A stretch of DNA of 64,000 bases from an uncultured Pelagibacteraceae bacterium (GTDB lineage: Bacteria > Pseudomonadota > Alphaproteobacteria > Pelagibacterales > Pelagibacteraceae), in the NCBI GenBank assembly GCA_902629575.1, contig CACORJ010000003.1, forward strand, positions 1 through 64,000, given 5' to 3'. The notes beneath the pieces were generated by a model, which saw only the letters and a program-made list of their open reading frames with translations, was not told the origin of the DNA and ran no database searches. The translations under genes were made by a program, and so were the position numbers. The first letter of the stretch is position 1, and each line of letters begins with the position of its first letter. Below are positions 1-9,238 of the stretch, piece by piece.

Positions 1-125
1 TGAATTTTTTTCATTAATTAAAATTCTTATTATCTTTAATTAAACTATATGATGGACAAAAACAAAAAAAAAGATATTAATTTTTTTTGACTAAATATTT
101 ATTATAAAATTTATTCTTTAATTTA

Positions 126-1433
126 ATGAACCTTTATCTTCCTATCGAAATTATAAATAGAGAATTTCACTCAAAATTATTAATAGCGATGGAAGGTGCA
201 TCAAGAGGTATGAAAGTATATATGGGCAGATTAAAAGAATATTTATTGAGAGATTTTTTTGCCCCAGGTATTGTTCTTCAAAAATCTATAACACCTTCTC
301 CAAGTAGATTGAACGAATTAAAATTTTATAAAAAAAAAAATTTTATATTAACTAGTCTTGATGAGGAGGTTGGTTTAGTTAATTTTAATAACAAATATGT
401 AAAAGAAAGATTTTCGAATAAAAGTTTAGAATTAACGCATAAAGTTTTCACGTGGGGTAAATTTGATTATAATAATTTGGTAAATAAATATACAAAACAC
501 AAAAAAAAATTTGTTAAATCAGGAAATCCAAGAATAGATTTTTGGAGAAAAGATTTAGAATTTTTTTTTAAAAAAAAAAAATTTAAATATAAAAATTATA
601 TATTATTCAGTTTCAATTTTGCATTAAAATCACAAAAAGAATTTGATGAGCATCTAAAATTTATGAAAAGTTCTGGCTATAGAAAACGTGGATTTACTTT
701 ACGTAGGTCAAAAAATATAAGAAGGGATAGCTTTAGAATATTTGAGAAATTTTCTCAATTAATAAAAGTTCTTTCGAATAAAACTAAATTAAAAATTATA
801 GTTAGGCCTCACCCAATAGACAAAATAAACAACTATATATTACTCGAAAAATTAAAAAATGTTAAAGTATTAAAAAAAGGGAATATTTCTGATTGGATAC
901 ATAACGCAGAGATAGTAATTCATTCAGGTTGTGCTGGAGGGTTAGAGGCCTCTGTGAGAGGCAAGCCAACTATTTCATATGTACCATTTAAGTCTACCCA
1001 TGGTCACCAATTTTCAAATAAATTTTCCATTAAAGCAAAAAGTTTAAAACAGTGTTTGGATATTGTTGAAAAAATAACAATGAAAAATTTTAAATCAAAA
1101 AAAAATAATTTGAAAGATTTTCATAGTAGAGCTTATAATATCACATCTTATAGACCCGGATATAAAACTATTGTAGATGAATTTGAGAAATTGTCTAATA
1201 TTCAAAAATATTCTCACGAAAATAATGATTACATACTAAATTTCAAATTCAAGATTAGAGATATTAGATCAAAGTTTTTAAAATTAAATTATGGAAATAT
1301 TAAGTTTTCTTTTTTTGACAAAAAAGAAACTTTAAAATCATTTGAGATTCTTAAGGAGTTAAACCCTAAATTTAATAAGTTAAAATTAAATTTTATCAAA
1401 AAGGACATAATTCAAATTAAAAAAATTGGTTAA
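126..1433 (+). CDS. Surface carbohydrate biosynthesis protein, GT-B-like
   Basis: A 435-residue soluble protein that I place in the loosely defined 'surface carbohydrate biosynthesis' group, related to CDP-glycerol/polysaccharide transferases with a GT-B fold. Two signatures support this: GNPRIDFWR near residue 136, and a C-terminal nucleotide-sugar-like site with VIHSGCAGGLEASVRGKPT near residues 263-282, followed by a His-rich turn (THGHQFS). No signal peptide or membrane segment is visible. It opens the plus-strand glycan block and is followed 54 bases later by a sugar dehydrogenase. A T9A12 tract lies inside the coding region. A more distant relative occurs on the minus strand at 41404-42687. 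The donor and acceptor sugars cannot be read from sequence, so the class is moderately secure and the exact reaction unknown. Confidence 0.6.
   Translation: MNLYLPIEIINREFHSKLLIAMEGASRGMKVYMGRLKEYLLRDFFAPGIVLQKSITPSPSRLNELKFYKKKNFILTSLDEEVGLVNFNNKYVKERFSNKSLELTHKVFTWGKFDYNNLVNKYTKHKKKFVKSGNPRIDFWRKDLEFFFKKKKFKYKNYILFSFNFALKSQKEFDEHLKFMKSSGYRKRGFTLRRSKNIRRDSFRIFEKFSQLIKVLSNKTKLKIIVRPHPIDKINNYILLEKLKNVKVLKKGNISDWIHNAEIVIHSGCAGGLEASVRGKPTISYVPFKSTHGHQFSNKFSIKAKSLKQCLDIVEKITMKNFKSKKNNLKDFHSRAYNITSYRPGYKTIVDEFEKLSNIQKYSHENNDYILNFKFKIRDIRSKFLKLNYGNIKFSFFDKKETLKSFEILKELNPKFNKLKLNFIKKDIIQIKKIG
561..581. repeat. T9A12 homopolymer tract inside a coding region
   Basis: Nine T followed by twelve A, encoding Phe-Phe-Phe-Lys-Lys-Lys-Lys in frame. 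Together with an A11 run at 330-340 in the same gene it is among the longest homopolymer tracts I noticed in the window. Such tracts can cause replication or transcriptional slippage; here the reading frame is intact. Confidence 0.6.
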
Positions 1434-1487
1434 AAATTTTAAATGAATTTAAAAATTTACTATGTATATTGCTAATTATTCTTTTTA

Positions 1488-2792
1488 ATGTCTACAAAAT
1501 CTTATAATTTTCTCTCAAAAAAAATAGATATAAAAAAAAATAGTATAGGTATTGTGGGTTTAGGATACGTTGGTCTCCCTTTAGTCAAAAGATTTATTAA
1601 AGCAGGTAATAAAAAAATTTATGGAGTGGATAGTGATAAAAGAAAAGTTGAATCTTTACGAAAGGGCACTTCACATATAAATTCAATTACAATTAAGTAT
1701 TTTAAGAGAAATACCAATAATATAAGCACAGATTATTTAATTTTAAAGAATGCGGATATTATAATTATATGTTTACCAACACCTCTAAAATCCAAGAATA
1801 AGCCAGACTTAAAATATTTAAGTGATTGTTACAAAAAATTATCAAAGATTGATCTACAAAATAAAATTATAATTTTAGAAAGCACTGTATATCCAGGTGT
1901 CACAAGAAAATTTGCCAATAAAGTAATTTTTAATAATAAAAAACTTAAAATTGGAAAAAATGTGTTTTTTGGTTACTCTCCAGAAAGAGAGAATCCCGGC
2001 GATAAAAGTTTTTCTTATCAAAAAACACCAAAGGTTATTTCTGGTTATACAAAAAATTGTTTAAAATTAATGAAAAATATTTACAGTTCAATAGCCAAAA
2101 AAACTTTCCTTTGCAACACTCTTGAGGAAGCTGAAACAAGTAAGTTGTTAGAAAATTTGTATAGGTCTATAAATATTGGTTTAGCAAATGAAATGAAATT
2201 AATTTGTAATAAACTAGGAATAAACGTTCACAATGTAATAGAGTCTGCAGCAACTAAAAATTTTGGATTTCAAAAATTTACTCCAGGACCAGGTTTAGGT
2301 GGCCATTGCATTCCAATTGATCCATATTATTTGTCTTGGGTTTCAGAAATTCATGGATATGAACCAAAGTTACTTAAAAGTGCTGCGAAAATAAATAATA
2401 GTATGCCTAAATTCATTATTAATAAAATTTTGTCATATTTTAAAAAAAAACCTAGAATTTTAATTTTTGGAGTTTCTTATAAAAAAAATGTTGATGATGA
2501 TAGGGAGAGTCCGTCCTTTGAATTTATGAACATATTTAAAAAGAAAAAAATAAAATTCGATTACTTTGACCCCTATTTCCCAAAGATAAAAAAAGGAAGA
2601 AAAATATCTTTAGAAAAAAAATCTATAAAACTTAGTATTACCAATGTAAAAAATTATGATTGTGCACTTATAATTACTGATCATGATTTTTTTGATTATA
2701 ATTTTATTAAAAGGAATTTTAAATTTGTTTTTGACTCTAGGGGAGTTTTTTTTAGAAAAAAAATATTTTCACCCAATATTATTCAAGTTTAA
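1488..2792 (+). CDS. Nucleotide sugar dehydrogenase (UDP-GlcNAc/UDP-sugar 6-dehydrogenase family)
   Basis: NAD-dependent four-electron oxidation of a UDP-hexose(amine) to the uronic acid, in the cytoplasm, supplying an acidic sugar for the surface glycan. The N-terminal Rossmann motif GIVGLGYVGLPL lies near residues 22-33, the central substrate-binding helices follow, and the active-site segment GPGLGGHCIPIDPYYL carries the catalytic Cys near residue 263. The C-terminal domain contains the ILIFGVSYKKNVDDDRESPS motif typical of the WbpA/WecC/Ugd superfamily. The length of 434 residues fits WbpA-like enzymes. The dehydrogenase class is secure. The substrate, most likely UDP-GlcNAc or a related sugar, is inferred. 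Five bases separate it from the ABC transporter gene, suggesting one transcript. Confidence 0.88.
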   Translation: MSTKSYNFLSKKIDIKKNSIGIVGLGYVGLPLVKRFIKAGNKKIYGVDSDKRKVESLRKGTSHINSITIKYFKRNTNNISTDYLILKNADIIIICLPTPLKSKNKPDLKYLSDCYKKLSKIDLQNKIIILESTVYPGVTRKFANKVIFNNKKLKIGKNVFFGYSPERENPGDKSFSYQKTPKVISGYTKNCLKLMKNIYSSIAKKTFLCNTLEEAETSKLLENLYRSINIGLANEMKLICNKLGINVHNVIESAATKNFGFQKFTPGPGLGGHCIPIDPYYLSWVSEIHGYEPKLLKSAAKINNSMPKFIINKILSYFKKKPRILIFGVSYKKNVDDDRESPSFEFMNIFKKKKIKFDYFDPYFPKIKKGRKISLEKKSIKLSITNVKNYDCALIITDHDFFDYNFIKRNFKFVFDSRGVFFRKKIFSPNIIQV

Positions 2793-2797
2793 ATAAA

Positions 2798-4591
2798 ATG
2801 AAGACATTAAAAAAGCTTATATTTCTTTTAACAACTAGGGAACAATTTAGAGCAATTTTAATTTTTTTCATAATTTTGATTATGGCTTTTATTGAAATAG
2901 CAGGCTTGGCATCGATAGTTCCTTTTATGGCTATATTATCTGATCCTAATGTAATTGAGGATAATTCCCAACTCAATATGGCTTATCAAGTTTCAAGAGA
3001 TTTTGGTATTGAAAATGAAAAACAATTTTTATTTCTCTCTGGTCTGGTAGTTTTTTTACTTTTAGTAGTATCATTAATTACAAAAGCATTGGCAACATAT
3101 TTACAAGTAAATTTCTCCTCTACAGCTAAATTTAATTTAGAGAAACGTTTGGTAACCAGTTATCTAAGTCAATCTTATGTGTGGTTTTTAGATCGTCATA
3201 GCGCTGACCTTGGAAAAAATATTCTTGGAGAAGTTGGAACTGTTATTAAAGGTGGAGTGCAGGCAATGATAAATCTTATAACTAGAGGTGTTGTTGCTAT
3301 TGCTGTTTTAATGTTATTACTCATCGTAGACGCTAAGCTTACTTTAATTGTTGGTTTTACACTTGGTTTTACATATTTCGTTATTTTTGCTTTAACTAGA
3401 AGTTTCTTGAAGTATATCGGTAACGAGAGATTTAAAGCTAATCGGTGGCGTTTTACAACTGTAAGTGAAGCTTTCGGAGCAGTTAAAGAAATTAAACTAG
3501 GTGGATTTGAAAAAAATTATGTTGATAGATTTTCAGAACCAGCAAAAAAATTAGCAAATTATGAGGCTTTTTTCGGTGTTTTGTCACAATTACCTCGTTT
3601 CGCTATAGAAGCTGTTGCATTTGGTGGAATGCTTTTAATTACTCTTTATTTAATGGCTAAGAGTAATAATTTTGTAAATATTGTTCCGACAATCGCGCTT
3701 TATACTTTAGCAGGATATCGATTGATACCTCTGTTACAAGGTGTTTTTGACTGTGTAAATACTTTACGCTATTCAAAAGCATCAGTTGATGCGTTATACG
3801 ATGACTTAAAAAGATTAAAAATTTCAGATTTGAACAATGAAAAAAAAGTATTAGAATTAAAAAAAGAAATAAATTTGAATAATATTAGTTTTTCATATCC
3901 AAATTCATCTGAATTAAATCTTCAAAATATAAATTTAAAAATACCTGTAGGGTCAGATGTTGGAATAGTGGGCATCACAGGTAGTGGTAAATCAACTTTG
4001 ATAGATATAATTCTTGGTTTGCATAAACCTAAAAATGGAAATTTAGAAGTAGATGGTGTAAAAATTGATAATTTTAATCGCCGATCATGGCAACAGTCAA
4101 TAGGTTATGTGCCTCAACAAATATTTTTATTTGATGATACAATTGCTTCAAATATTGCTTTTGGAATAGATCCTAAAAATATTGACCAAGAAGCGGTTGA
4201 AAAAGCAGCAAAAATAGCAAATATTCATAAATTTATAGTAAATGATTTACCATTAAAATATAAAACACTCATTGGTGAAAGAGGAATAAGATTATCAGGT
4301 GGTCAACGTCAACGTTTAGGTATCGCTCGAGCATTATACCATAATCCTAAAGTCCTCGTTTTGGATGAAGCAACTAATGCTCTTGATGTTCACACAGAAC
4401 AAATTGTTATAGAGGAAATAAAAAAAATACAAGAAGATAGAACAATGATTGTGATTACACACCGTTTAAATTCTGTTAAGGATTTTGATAATATAATAAT
4501 TATTGAAAAGGGTCAAATTAAACAAGAGGGAAAATTTGAGAAATTAAAAAATTTAAGCGAATATTTCAAATTCGAAAATGAAAAAAATTAA
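2798..4591 (+). CDS. ABC transporter, fused permease/ATPase (PglK/MsbA-like glycolipid flippase)
   Basis: Half-transporter of 597 residues: an N-terminal exporter-type membrane domain with about six segments (residues 1-310), then an ATPase with Walker A GITGSGKST near residue 396, signature LSGGQRQRLGIARAL near 500 and Walker B VLVLDEATNALD. Family knowledge points to homodimeric export or flipping of lipids or lipid-linked oligosaccharides across the inner membrane, and its place among glycosyltransferase genes favours a PglK-like flippase. About half of its arginine codons are CGN (for example in the QRQR signature), whereas neighbours use nearly only AGA/AGG, and its base composition is less AT-rich; this suggests more recent transfer. 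The last 14 bases overlap the next gene. Confidence 0.85.
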   Translation: MKTLKKLIFLLTTREQFRAILIFFIILIMAFIEIAGLASIVPFMAILSDPNVIEDNSQLNMAYQVSRDFGIENEKQFLFLSGLVVFLLLVVSLITKALATYLQVNFSSTAKFNLEKRLVTSYLSQSYVWFLDRHSADLGKNILGEVGTVIKGGVQAMINLITRGVVAIAVLMLLLIVDAKLTLIVGFTLGFTYFVIFALTRSFLKYIGNERFKANRWRFTTVSEAFGAVKEIKLGGFEKNYVDRFSEPAKKLANYEAFFGVLSQLPRFAIEAVAFGGMLLITLYLMAKSNNFVNIVPTIALYTLAGYRLIPLLQGVFDCVNTLRYSKASVDALYDDLKRLKISDLNNEKKVLELKKEINLNNISFSYPNSSELNLQNINLKIPVGSDVGIVGITGSGKSTLIDIILGLHKPKNGNLEVDGVKIDNFNRRSWQQSIGYVPQQIFLFDDTIASNIAFGIDPKNIDQEAVEKAAKIANIHKFIVNDLPLKYKTLIGERGIRLSGGQRQRLGIARALYHNPKVLVLDEATNALDVHTEQIVIEEIKKIQEDRTMIVITHRLNSVKDFDNIIIIEKGQIKQEGKFEKLKNLSEYFKFENEKN

Positions 4592-5687
4592 TTACGTTCA
4601 TTTTTCATCTCTTCCCTCAAATCTTCCTAGCTCATTGCAAGTAATTAAAACTTGTGAAAATTTTTCAAAAAATAATTATAACGTAACTCTTATTAAACCG
4701 GGGACCGGAAATAAAAAAATTTCAATTAAAAAGTACTATGGATTAAAACATGATATAAAGATTAAAGAATTTAAATCTATTAAAAGTTTTCCCCAAGGTT
4801 TTAAATTTTATTTATATTGTTCTTATTGTTTATTATATATCCTTAGAAATAAACAATCTATTACAATAAGTCGAAGTTATTTTATTTGTTATTTACTTTT
4901 ACTATTTAAACAAAAAGTTATTTTAGAAATTCATCATGATACAAAAGGTGAGAGTAGAGTGACTAAGTTTATTTTAAAGTATTTCAATTTCTTAAATGAT
5001 AAAAACCTAATGAATATAGTTGCAGTAACTAATTCAGTAAAAAAATTATTTATAAAAAAATACAATGTTAAAGTTGAAAAAATTACAGTATTACCAAGTG
5101 GAAGCAGTATTAGAATAAACCTTAAACCAAGTTTTAATTTTAGTAAAAGATTAAAAATTGGTTACTTTGGCTCTATCTCACATTCTAAAGGAATAAACAC
5201 AATTATTAAGCTTTCAAAAATTGATAAAGATAATGATTATTTTATATTTGGAGGTCTAAAAAGTGAAATAACAAAACTTAAAAAAAAAAATTTCAACAAG
5301 AACTTATATTTTAATGAGAATATTCCATATATTAATTTACCCAAGGTCATGCTAAAAATGGATATACTCACTATTCCATACACAAATCAGATAAGATCAG
5401 CTGGTGAGGTAGATGAAATTTCAAAATTTACCTCTCCATTAAAGCTTTTTGATTATTTGGCAGTAGGTAAAATAATTATGTCCTCAGATCTAAATGTTTT
5501 AAGGGAAGTAATTGATTCTAAAAATGCAATATTTATTAAAAATTTTGAAAATATTTACGCATGGAAACAGAGCATTAATTTTGCAAAAAACAATAAAAAT
5601 AAAATTTATATTATGAGCAAAAATAATTTAAAATTATCGAAAGAATATGATCATTCAAGCAGGGTTAAAAAATATATTAATTTTTAA
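4578..5687 (+). CDS. Glycosyltransferase, GT-B fold (family 1/4-like)
   Basis: Predicted cytoplasmic glycosyltransferase of 369 residues. The second Rossmann half starts at LKIGYFGSISHSKGI near residue 195, a classic GT1/GT4 nucleotide-sugar domain entry, and SPLKLFDYLAVGKII near 287 corresponds to the family's conserved donor-binding region (usually P..L.E.MA.GKPV). The first half contains the usual ISRSYFICYLLLL and ILEIHH elements of GT4 enzymes. The start codon lies within the end of the ABC transporter gene (14-base overlap), so translation of the two is probably coupled. The sugar specificity is unknown. Confidence 0.75.
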   Translation: MKKINYVHFSSLPSNLPSSLQVIKTCENFSKNNYNVTLIKPGTGNKKISIKKYYGLKHDIKIKEFKSIKSFPQGFKFYLYCSYCLLYILRNKQSITISRSYFICYLLLLFKQKVILEIHHDTKGESRVTKFILKYFNFLNDKNLMNIVAVTNSVKKLFIKKYNVKVEKITVLPSGSSIRINLKPSFNFSKRLKIGYFGSISHSKGINTIIKLSKIDKDNDYFIFGGLKSEITKLKKKNFNKNLYFNENIPYINLPKVMLKMDILTIPYTNQIRSAGEVDEISKFTSPLKLFDYLAVGKIIMSSDLNVLREVIDSKNAIFIKNFENIYAWKQSINFAKNNKNKIYIMSKNNLKLSKEYDHSSRVKKYINF

Positions 5688-5696
5688 TTAAAATTT

Positions 5697-6479
5697 ATGA
5701 AAAAATTTCCTTTTGTAACAATAATTATTCCTTATAAAAATAATTTAAAGTATTTGTTTCCTGCTATCAAATCAATTTTTAGACAAAGTTATAAAAATTT
5801 TAAAATAATTATTATTTATGATGACGATGATAAATCTGATTTGTATAAAATTAAAAATTTTTTAAAAAATATTAATAAAAAAAAAATATCTGTAAAGATA
5901 TTAGTTAATCAAAATAGCGTTGGAGCAGGATATTCAAGAAACATTGGTTTAAAAAAAAGTAAAACAAAATATGTTGCTTTTCTTGACTCTGACGATTTAT
6001 GGAAAAAAAATAAACTCAAAACACAGATCTATTTTATGGAAAAAAATAATCAAGTCTTTTCGCATTCATCTTATTTTGTAATAAATTCTAAAAATAAAAT
6101 TATTTCGAAAAGGGAAGCAAAACCAGAAATAACTTTTAATCAACTTATTAAATCATGTGATATTGGTTTATCTACAGTAATTATGAATTTGTATTTTATT
6201 AAGAAATATAATTTATATTTTCCAAAAATTAAAACTAAAGAAGATTTTGTACTTTGGTTAAAAATATCAGCAAAGATAAAAGTAATTAGAGGTATTAGTA
6301 AAAAATTATCTTATTATAGAAAAGTACATAATTCATTATCTTCTAATAAAATAACAAGTCTTATTAACGGCTATAAAGTTTATAATGAATATATGAAATA
6401 TAATTTTATCAAGTCAATTTATTATTTATTTATTCTTTCTCTTAATTCTTTAAAAAAAAAAATAACATCTGGTTTTTAA
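5697..6479 (+). CDS. Glycosyltransferase family 2
   Basis: GT-A fold inverting glycosyltransferase. It opens with PFVTIIIPYKNNLKYLFPAI, the GT2 nucleotide-binding strand, continues with GAGYSRNIGLKKSKTKYVAF near residue 80, and has the metal-binding acidic motif FLDSDDLW near residue 98. A later EDFVLWLKI segment matches the family's acceptor-side acidic motif. The 260 residues show no clear membrane anchor. It lies nine bases after the preceding glycosyltransferase and two bases before the WecA-like gene, so it belongs to the same operon. Donor and acceptor are not predictable. Confidence 0.85.
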   Translation: MKKFPFVTIIIPYKNNLKYLFPAIKSIFRQSYKNFKIIIIYDDDDKSDLYKIKNFLKNINKKKISVKILVNQNSVGAGYSRNIGLKKSKTKYVAFLDSDDLWKKNKLKTQIYFMEKNNQVFSHSSYFVINSKNKIISKREAKPEITFNQLIKSCDIGLSTVIMNLYFIKKYNLYFPKIKTKEDFVLWLKISAKIKVIRGISKKLSYYRKVHNSLSSNKITSLINGYKVYNEYMKYNFIKSIYYLFILSLNSLKKKITSGF

Positions 6480-6480
6480 G

Positions 6481-7509
6481 ATGACTTTATATTTTTATTC
6501 TATTTTAATCTCTATCATTTACTTGATATTTTTAAATTACTTTTTAAGAAAATATGATATTTGTTTAGATAAAGTAGCTGAAGGAGATTCTCATAAATCT
6601 CTTTTAAGATTAGATAATTTTACTCCATTATCAGGAACTTTTTATTTTTTACCCATTATTTTAATTTTGTTTTACCGGCTTGAAATTGAAGTCATAATTG
6701 TTTGTGTCTCTTTTTTCGTGTTAGGATTACTCTCTGATTTAAAAATTTTAAATTCCTATAAATTGAGACTATTTTTCCAAATTTCTTTTTTAATAATTTT
6801 ATTTTTAATTAATAAAGATCTTGAAATTTATACTAGATTACAATTTTTAGATATTCTAATGGAATCCAATTACTCTCGAATTTTAATAAGCACTTTTTTT
6901 TTCTTAGTATTAATTAACGGATTTAATCTAATTGACGGAACCAATTCTCTTTGCTCTTTAAATTTTTTAGTTATTTCAATTTTTATTTATTTAGTAATCA
7001 ATAAAATGAATATAATTTTAATAGGCGGCGAATTTAAAATTTTCATTATATTAATATTTATATTTTTCTTATTTAATTTCTTTGGATTAAACTTTCTTGG
7101 CGATGGTGCAGCCTATGGAGTTGGATTTTTGTTAGGTTATTTTTTGGTCAATATATCTTTAATTGATCAATCTATTTCCCCATATTTTATTGCAAATTTA
7201 TTTTGGTATCCTGCATTTGAAAATCTATTTTCTATCATAAGAAGGACATCCAAAAGTATTAATAATTATTTGCCAGATAATAAACATTTACACCATCTAA
7301 TTTATAAATATTTAAAAGAAAAAAATATTTTTAAAAAAAATTTCATACTTAGTTCTTCAGTTGGATTAATTATAAATTTAATTTTGATTATTAGCTACAC
7401 TATAGGATATAATTATTTAACAAATACAGCTGTTCAGTGTATTCTAGTTTTAGTTAATATTTTCTTATATACGATTGTTTATTATAGTCTTGCAAAAAAA
7501 CTTAATTAG
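6481..7509 (+). CDS. Undecaprenyl-phosphate sugar-1-phosphate transferase, WecA/MraY family
   Basis: Multi-pass inner-membrane enzyme of the polyprenyl-phosphate N-acetylhexosamine-1-phosphate transferase family, expected to start glycan synthesis by loading a sugar phosphate on undecaprenyl phosphate. Visible family motifs are NGFNLIDGTNSL near residue 146, FLGDGAAYGVGFLLGY near 205, and a histidine cluster KHLHHL near 269, corresponding to the HxHH element of WecA/WbpL-type enzymes. About ten hydrophobic segments span the 342 residues. The N-terminal DK..R..H..P..GG region is divergent (DKVAEGDSHKSLLRLDNFTP). Its presence shows that the block makes a lipid-linked glycan. The exact substrate, UDP-GlcNAc or a modified hexosamine, is inferred. 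Confidence 0.8.
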   Translation: MTLYFYSILISIIYLIFLNYFLRKYDICLDKVAEGDSHKSLLRLDNFTPLSGTFYFLPIILILFYRLEIEVIIVCVSFFVLGLLSDLKILNSYKLRLFFQISFLIILFLINKDLEIYTRLQFLDILMESNYSRILISTFFFLVLINGFNLIDGTNSLCSLNFLVISIFIYLVINKMNIILIGGEFKIFIILIFIFFLFNFFGLNFLGDGAAYGVGFLLGYFLVNISLIDQSISPYFIANLFWYPAFENLFSIIRRTSKSINNYLPDNKHLHHLIYKYLKEKNIFKKNFILSSSVGLIINLILIISYTIGYNYLTNTAVQCILVLVNIFLYTIVYYSLAKKLN

Positions 7510-7541
7510 TCTTAAGAAATTATTAAGGTACTGAAATACTC

Positions 7542-9236
7542 ATGCTTAATATTATCATCTTTTTTTCATCATTTTATTTATTATTATTATCTGTCATTGG
7601 TTATGGCTTGATATTTAAAAGACTCGTCTTTGGATCGATAGAAGATTTGACTGAACAAAAGTCAATATATATTGGTTTTTATGGGTTATTTTTCATCACA
7701 CTTATTTCCTTAATAACAAGTTTATTTGCGCCTCATAATTTTATTCATAATAGTTTTTTACATTTATTTGGTATTTTATTTTTCATATTTCTCAAAATTA
7801 AGAATAAAAGAGAATATTTAAAAATTATTTTTATAATTTCTTTTTTTGTAATTACTGCTTTGTTAATATCAAAGACACATGATGATTTTCCATATTATCA
7901 TTTGCCTTTCACAAGATACTTAACAGAGCAAAAAGTTATTTTTGGTATTGGAAATCTTCAACATGGTTTTAAATTATTATCCTCATTGTTTTTTTTAAAT
8001 TCAACATTTTATTTACCTTTTATTGAATATTACTCATTTCATTTCACTCAAATATTTTTTTTAATTTTTTTTAATTATTTTTTGCTGAAAGAAATTCTTT
8101 TCAAAGAGACCAATGAAGTCACTAAATATTTATATTTGTTTGCTTTTATTTTCTTTAATTTGTCTTTTAACAGATTAGGTGAGTATGGCACTGATAAAGC
8201 AGGACATCTTTTGATTGTCATTTTGATAATTAAAACTTTTCAAATCACCTGTTTTGACAGACAAAAAGATAAACTAAATAAATTTATTTTACTAATTCCA
8301 TTATTAGTCTTTTGTATCAGCTTAAAAACTTATTTTATTCCATATCTTTTACTTGGATCAACCATTTTTCTTCTTGACGAGAAATTTTCTAAATCTTTTA
8401 GGACTATCTTAATTTCTAAAAATTTTGGAATATTTTTATTAACATTATCTATTTATTTTCTCCATCATTTCATTTCTACTGGGTGTTTAATTTCACCAAT
8501 GAGTATTACTTGTTTTGGTGATAATTTAGAATGGGCTCGAGGCAGTAAACATTATGGAGGCCTTTCAACATGGCTTGAGCAGTGGGCAAAAGCTGGAGCA
8601 GGGCCAAATTTTAGAGTGGAAGACCCTATGGATTACATAAAAAATTTCAATTGGTTTTTGAGGTGGTTTGAATACTATTTTTTAGAAAAAGTTTTAGATC
8701 AATTATTAATATTATTATCTACTTTTATAGTAATATTTTTCATATTTAAGAATTTTCAATTTAAAAAAAAAACTTTTGTTTTAACTAAAAAAATTATTTT
8801 TTTTTATGCAATTATTTTTATTATATTCTTAATTTGGTTCACAAAACATCCAACATTAAGATATGGTGGGTACCCCATTGTTTTTTTGACTTTATCAATT
8901 CCAATTGGAATACTTTATCAAAAAATTAATGATAAAAAATTTTTTAAAAGAAAATTAAAATTTTTGATAATATTAGTAATAACAATCTTTAATCTTAAAA
9001 ATCTAAATAGAATTAATGATGAATTTAAAAGAGATGATTACTATAAATTTGTAAATTTTCCTTATTTTGCAATTGATGATAAAGAATACTACTCAGAAAA
9101 AACACCTTCTGGATTGGTAATTTATAAAACTAAGGGTTATTGTTGGAATACTCCATCACCATGTACTCAAAATATTGGAAAATTTGGCTTTGACATTGAA
9201 AAAAAATATGGATTCTATTTTTTTAATAGAAAATAA
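7542..9236 (+). CDS. Large multi-pass membrane protein of glycan block (unrecognised)
   Basis: I do not recognise this 564-residue protein with certainty. It has roughly ten to twelve hydrophobic segments. A periplasmic-looking loop near residues 110-140 carries KTHDDFPYYHLPFTRYL, with paired acidic residues after the third or fourth helix, reminiscent of GT-C glycosyltransferases and similar leptospiral/SAR11 membrane proteins. A second large loop near residues 310-375 (Trp-rich, with RGSKHYGGLSTWLEQWAKAG) and a C-terminal soluble tail containing two Cys in a CWNTPSPC motif follow. Its position after the WecA-like gene is where an O-antigen polymerase or ligase often sits, so polymerase, ligase or GT-C transferase are candidates. 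None is proven. Confidence 0.55.
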   Translation: MLNIIIFFSSFYLLLLSVIGYGLIFKRLVFGSIEDLTEQKSIYIGFYGLFFITLISLITSLFAPHNFIHNSFLHLFGILFFIFLKIKNKREYLKIIFIISFFVITALLISKTHDDFPYYHLPFTRYLTEQKVIFGIGNLQHGFKLLSSLFFLNSTFYLPFIEYYSFHFTQIFFLIFFNYFLLKEILFKETNEVTKYLYLFAFIFFNLSFNRLGEYGTDKAGHLLIVILIIKTFQITCFDRQKDKLNKFILLIPLLVFCISLKTYFIPYLLLGSTIFLLDEKFSKSFRTILISKNFGIFLLTLSIYFLHHFISTGCLISPMSITCFGDNLEWARGSKHYGGLSTWLEQWAKAGAGPNFRVEDPMDYIKNFNWFLRWFEYYFLEKVLDQLLILLSTFIVIFFIFKNFQFKKKTFVLTKKIIFFYAIIFIIFLIWFTKHPTLRYGGYPIVFLTLSIPIGILYQKINDKKFFKRKLKFLIILVITIFNLKNLNRINDEFKRDDYYKFVNFPYFAIDDKEYYSEKTPSGLVIYKTKGYCWNTPSPCTQNIGKFGFDIEKKYGFYFFNRK

Positions 9237-9238
9237 AA

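Noticed and set aside
12-125. Possible gene or regulatory site at the left edge
   Set aside because: Only A/T-rich sequence without a supported frame, hairpin or clear promoter.
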